DNA of 11,290 nt, taken from the NCBI GenBank assembly GCA_024220525.1, contig JAMYWO010000030.1:161586-172875 (forward strand). Direction: 5' to 3'. The DNA comes from Cochliopodium minus. Taxonomy: Eukaryota > Discosea > Himatismenida > Cochliopodiidae. The notes below the pieces were generated by a model that did no database searches, was not told the origin of the DNA, and worked only from the letters and a program-made list of their open reading frames with translations. Below, piece after piece: positions 8,032-11,290 of this stretch. A program made the translations under genes and the position numbers. Within the stretch, counting starts at the first letter, position 1; the number at the start of each line of letters is the position of its first letter.

Positions 8032-11000
8032 ATGGATATGGAAGAAAAGGAGAGGAACATAGAAATATGGAAAAAAGCTAAATTGGAAATACAATCATCC
8101 ATGATTCAATTGGACGATCTCAGCGAAGATTTCAGAGAATATTACAAAAAATTGTTAGAAACAAACAATAACAATCCAACTGAAATTCAATTGAGATATT
8201 TTGAATTGACAGAATTAGATATGAGAGCATTATCTCAAGCATTGATGAAAAATACATCGTTAAAAAAATTAAGCTTGAAACACAATAAAATTAGTGAAAA
8301 GGGAGTGATATATATCTGTATTGCATTAACTAAGAATCAAACATTGGAAGAATTGGATTTAAGAGATACTGATCTTAATTTATTGATGATAAATACCATC
8401 ATATCTACTCTTTCCAGAAATTTTCATCTCAATTCCTTCATGTTGCAAGAGAATTTCCATTTGCCACAACATCTCTTTAAAAAAATAAAATTCTATTTGG
8501 CTCAAAACAAGAAAATAAGTGAGGTATATAAAATATTCGTTAACTTATCAAAAAAAAATAATACAAATCAATAGAATTAATATCAACATATCATTGAAAT
8601 TTGAGGGCACATACCAAATTCAATTGACAAATTTTTAAAATTTACAAATATAATTTTTTATAATTTAGTGCAAATCTTTGAATCTTGATAATATACAGAT
8701 CGATTCAAGAAATCTCAGATCATTCCCAAGAGCATTAGTATCATTAAGAAAAAGTCTGAGAGTATTGGATCTTTCTGACAACAAATTTCAAGAAATAGGA
8801 TCGATAATAAAGAGATTTGAAAAACTAGAAGTACTTAATCTCTCCAACAATAATGTAAACAGCATATCTATAGAAATAAAGGCACTAAGTGGTACATTAA
8901 CAGAGTTATACTTACCAAATAATGGACTGAAAGAGTTTCCACCTATCATTGAATTTTTGACGAACCTTAAAGTATTGGATGTTCATGAGAATTCTCTATC
9001 TTCCGTTCCAATATATATCACAAACTTGACAAATTTGAACTCTTTCAATTTTTCCAACAATAAAATCACTTTTCAGAACAGAAACGAGGATTCGTTGTCC
9101 TTGTATGAAATTGCTGTTTTCTACAAACAAAACTCTGCGAATTCACAATTCACTTTTTATGGAGACTTGGACAGAAGTATCCTTAACAGTAACTGTAATT
9201 TAGAGAATGGAGCTCACAAGATAATCAAGGAAGTGATCAACCAAAAATCATCAAACCTATTCTGTAATAGAATCAAAGTGGTCATGTTCGGGAATAACAA
9301 CGAAGTAAAACTTAGTTCATATTTATACAATGAAAACAAAGGAACTTTGAGAAGAAGAGTTGTTAACAATAACAATAATGATACTAATACTCAAGAAAAG
9401 AAAGGTGTTTTATTTGGCAATTTTAGTTATGTTGATGGAGAAGAGATTTCCCATGAAGAAAGAAATTTAAAGACAATTCAATTCTTAGTTTGGGACTTCA
9501 CAGAAACAAACTTGGAGCTTTATGGGAGCGCCCTTCAATATTTATGGAGCAACAATTCCATTTATGTGAGCACCATGGAAATATTTGACCAAGATGAATG
9601 CAACAAAACTCTCTACTACTTCACTTACGTTCAAAATTATTTCGAGGACCCAAAGTTTATAGTGATATTTACTGGTATAAGTAATTATGATCGAAAATTA
9701 TGCGAAGAAAGAATTCAAGTTATCAACAAAAAGTATAATCTCATCAAAAACATCGATTTTCTCGCTGTCGGAGACGACTATAATGTATTGATTCCTAAAC
9801 TCAAGAAAAAACTCTTTGATTTGGCTTCTTCTAGCACTCCTACCAAAACCAAGATAGACCACAGGCTCAGGCAAGTCGCCTTGGAAATTTCCAAACGAAA
9901 AAAAATTCAAAAGTTCTTGACATGGAAAGAGTGGGAATTCATTTTTCAAAAATACTACAAGAAAATCAACACTGAAATCGTTTCTACAAAATATTTTTCC
10001 AACTTGTCTCTTATTATATCTTATGACAATGACATCATCGTAATTGATCCTCAATGGCTTGTCCAATCCATGGAAATGTTGATGTATAATCCTGATATAA
10101 GAATGAATTTAATCAAAGATGATGGGATTTTGAAATTGTCATCAATCAGTGAAGTCTGGAAAGATGTTAGCCCTCAAGAGAAGAAATTGTATAAAATTAT
10201 TAATTTGATTTTATTTTTATTTATTATTTTAATTTTTTTAAAATTTTTTTTTTCATTAATACTATTTTATTTTTATTTTAATTTAATATTGGTTTTTTTA
10301 GATTACTTAATTTCTTTTGCGAGATGCAATTTATGTTACAAACATCTTCAAGCAGTTTTGTCGTAAACCCATTTCTCCCTTTCATGTCATTCTGTAGAGA
10401 CAACTGCCAAGGAAACTGCCCAAATAAATGGAACTGCAGAGTAAAGTGGCCTATCTTCAACGAGTCCCCAAGCAAGTACAATGAACACGAAATAATGGTT
10501 TTTCACCAATCCAAAAGCGGACAACAAAAAACAATCATAAGAAAGAAAAAAACAACTTCCAGTCTCATCGAATTGCCAAGTTGTAACAATAAACTCGAAC
10601 TTTCTCCAACCAATGAAAAATTGTTCAATTCTGATTCTCTCACCATCAACGATGACAATAAAAATGAGAAGAATGAAAAAGAAACAAAAGAAAAAATTAA
10701 TGAAAATAAGAATGTAACTGTTGTAAAACCTGTAACAAAGTTTATTTCTTCTAAAGTTATGGGCATCAAGAAGCCTTCTCTTGAAATTAAAAAAGACATT
10801 GTGATAGGGAAGAAGTCAAAGGGAAATTTGGTGAAAGTTGGTCCAAGCAAAAGTGCGGGTTCTTTGAGATTAGCTACTTTCAACATCAAAGATGTGAATA
10901 TGATCGAAGACAACTTTGACATTAACTCCCTCATCAAAAAATCCAACAAAACAAACTCCAACGGAAATGGTGTAAGCAGCCTTCAAAACTTGTATACCAA

Positions 11001-11290
11001 CCCGAATATTGAAAACAAAACAAAAGTTAATAATGTAAATAATAATAAAAATACTGTAAATAATAATATCTTTAATGGAGGGATTGTAAAAAACAACATT
11101 AATTCAATTAATAATAATATAATGAGATCAAAATCTCATACCACCATCACCAACAACATGATCCCCCCAAATAGCAACACAAACAACAACACCAACAATA
11201 ATTCCAACAACATCAGAGTACAAAGTTCCGCCAACCTAAACACCAATAGCATAAACAATAATAATAACAATTATAATAATTATAATATTA
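8032..11290 (+). CDS. Roco-family LRR-pseudoRoc-COR protein, 3' end beyond window
   Basis: Exons are 8032-8523, 8669-10188 and 10302-11290 (open at the end), with GT-AG introns of 145 bp (phase 0) and 113 bp (phase 2). About 1000 residues are visible. Residues 60-140 hold RNI-type leucine-rich repeats (LKKLSLKHNKISEKG, LEELDLRDTDL). Residues 167-300 hold about five shorter LRRs (LRVLDLSDNKF, LEVLNLSNNNV, LTELYLPNNGL). A Roc-like domain at about 366-551 shows the RIKVVMFG strand and FLVWDF but lacks GTP-binding motifs. COR follows, with IVIDPQWL (620-627) and, after the second splice, KKLLLNFFCEMQF and VVNPFLPF, typical of COR. Beyond it are a Cys cluster, a charged linker and an Asn-rich tail. 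Roco proteins use Roc-COR for GTP-regulated dimerisation, often with a kinase; no kinase is seen here. The second intron was placed because it removes a T-rich stretch and restores COR similarity. Start: ATG at 8032 in an AAAA context. Confidence 0.85.
9287..9691 (+). other. Degenerate GTP-binding motifs in the Roc domain
   Basis: The P-loop position (9287-9313) reads FGNNNEVKL, where active Roc domains have GxxxxGK(S/T): the lysine stays but the following Ser/Thr is Leu and the preceding Gly is Val. The DxxG position (9491-9505) reads WDFTE instead of WDFxGQ. The base-recognition strand (9668-9691) reads FTGISNYD instead of a THxD/NKxD form. The surrounding hydrophobic strands still align with a Roc fold, so the domain probably folds but should bind nucleotide poorly or not at all. 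Confidence 0.7.
11024..11290 (+). repeat. Asparagine-rich low-complexity coding tract
   Basis: The frame of the Roco gene becomes dominated by AAT and AAC codons, giving runs of three to five Asn interrupted by Val, Ile, Ser and Thr. AAT and AAC are mixed, which argues against a simple trinucleotide expansion. Asn-rich tails are common in proteins of AT-rich amoebae such as Dictyostelium. The tract runs off the window end. Confidence 0.75.

Noticed and set aside
9698-10066. Minus-strand 122-codon frame, and a similar 152-codon frame at 10503-10961
   Set aside because: Both are antisense to well-supported Roco exons and resemble no family.
10189-10366. Roco protein ending at the TAA near 10366 with a hydrophobic membrane tail
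   Set aside because: The Ile/Leu/Phe-rich stretch is a translated T-rich intron. Splicing 10188 to 10302 restores COR-like sequence and a frame that stays open to the window end.
1-11290. Ciliate-type code, giant-virus origin, or bacterial operon
   Set aside because: TAA, TAG and TGA end genes in the expected places and many short introns interrupt the frames, so a standard-code eukaryotic nuclear genome fits best. No mobile element, CRISPR array, tRNA or rRNA was seen.

Overview
This is a window of AT-rich nuclear DNA from a eukaryote, most likely a free-living amoeboid protist. The evidence is short GT-AG introns (most 48-163 bp, two of 246 and 312 bp) whose phases join reading frames exactly, a Roco-type LRR-Roc-COR gene, runs of asparagine codons, and poly-A/poly-T rich spacers. 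TAA, TAG and TGA all act as stops, so the standard code fits. I cannot name the species. A dictyostelid-like amoebozoan, or another AT-rich amoeba such as a heterolobosean or Anaeramoeba relative, would be compatible.

Layout. Positions 1-319 are non-coding and hold degenerate short repeats and a perfect 10-bp hairpin. Positions 320-2280 (minus) hold a six-exon gene for a protein of about 534 aa that I do not recognise, with a charged low-complexity N-terminus. A 129-bp AT-rich spacer separates it from a divergent plus-strand gene for a very acidic protein (2410 onward). That gene is cut off at a single N at 2845. The N looks like a contig join, because on its other side the minus strand is immediately inside a different gene.

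Positions 2846-7746 are a tandem array of four paralogous three-exon genes, all on the minus strand: D at 6411-7746, C at 5055-6166, B at 3769-4819, and A at 2846-3471, which is truncated by the N. Each full copy encodes 255-296 aa. The core resembles the class I glutamine amidotransferase-like/ThuA-like fold, and a separate small last exon encodes a hydrophobic, helix-prone tail. Exon borders and intron phases (1, then 2) are the same in all copies where they can be seen. A and B form one sequence subgroup, C and D another.

Positions 8032 to the window end (plus) hold a divergent Roco-family gene: an RNI-type LRR segment, SDS22-type LRRs, a Roc domain that has lost the P-loop, DxxG and NKxD/THxD signatures (a predicted pseudo-GTPase), a COR domain, and a long Asn-rich tail that runs off the end. 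No kinase domain is reached.

The genes do not form an evident pathway. The main points of interest are the tandem paralog array, the degenerate Roc domain and the assembly join at 2845. All exon structures were worked out by eye from frame, splice-site and paralog agreement; there is no transcript evidence.
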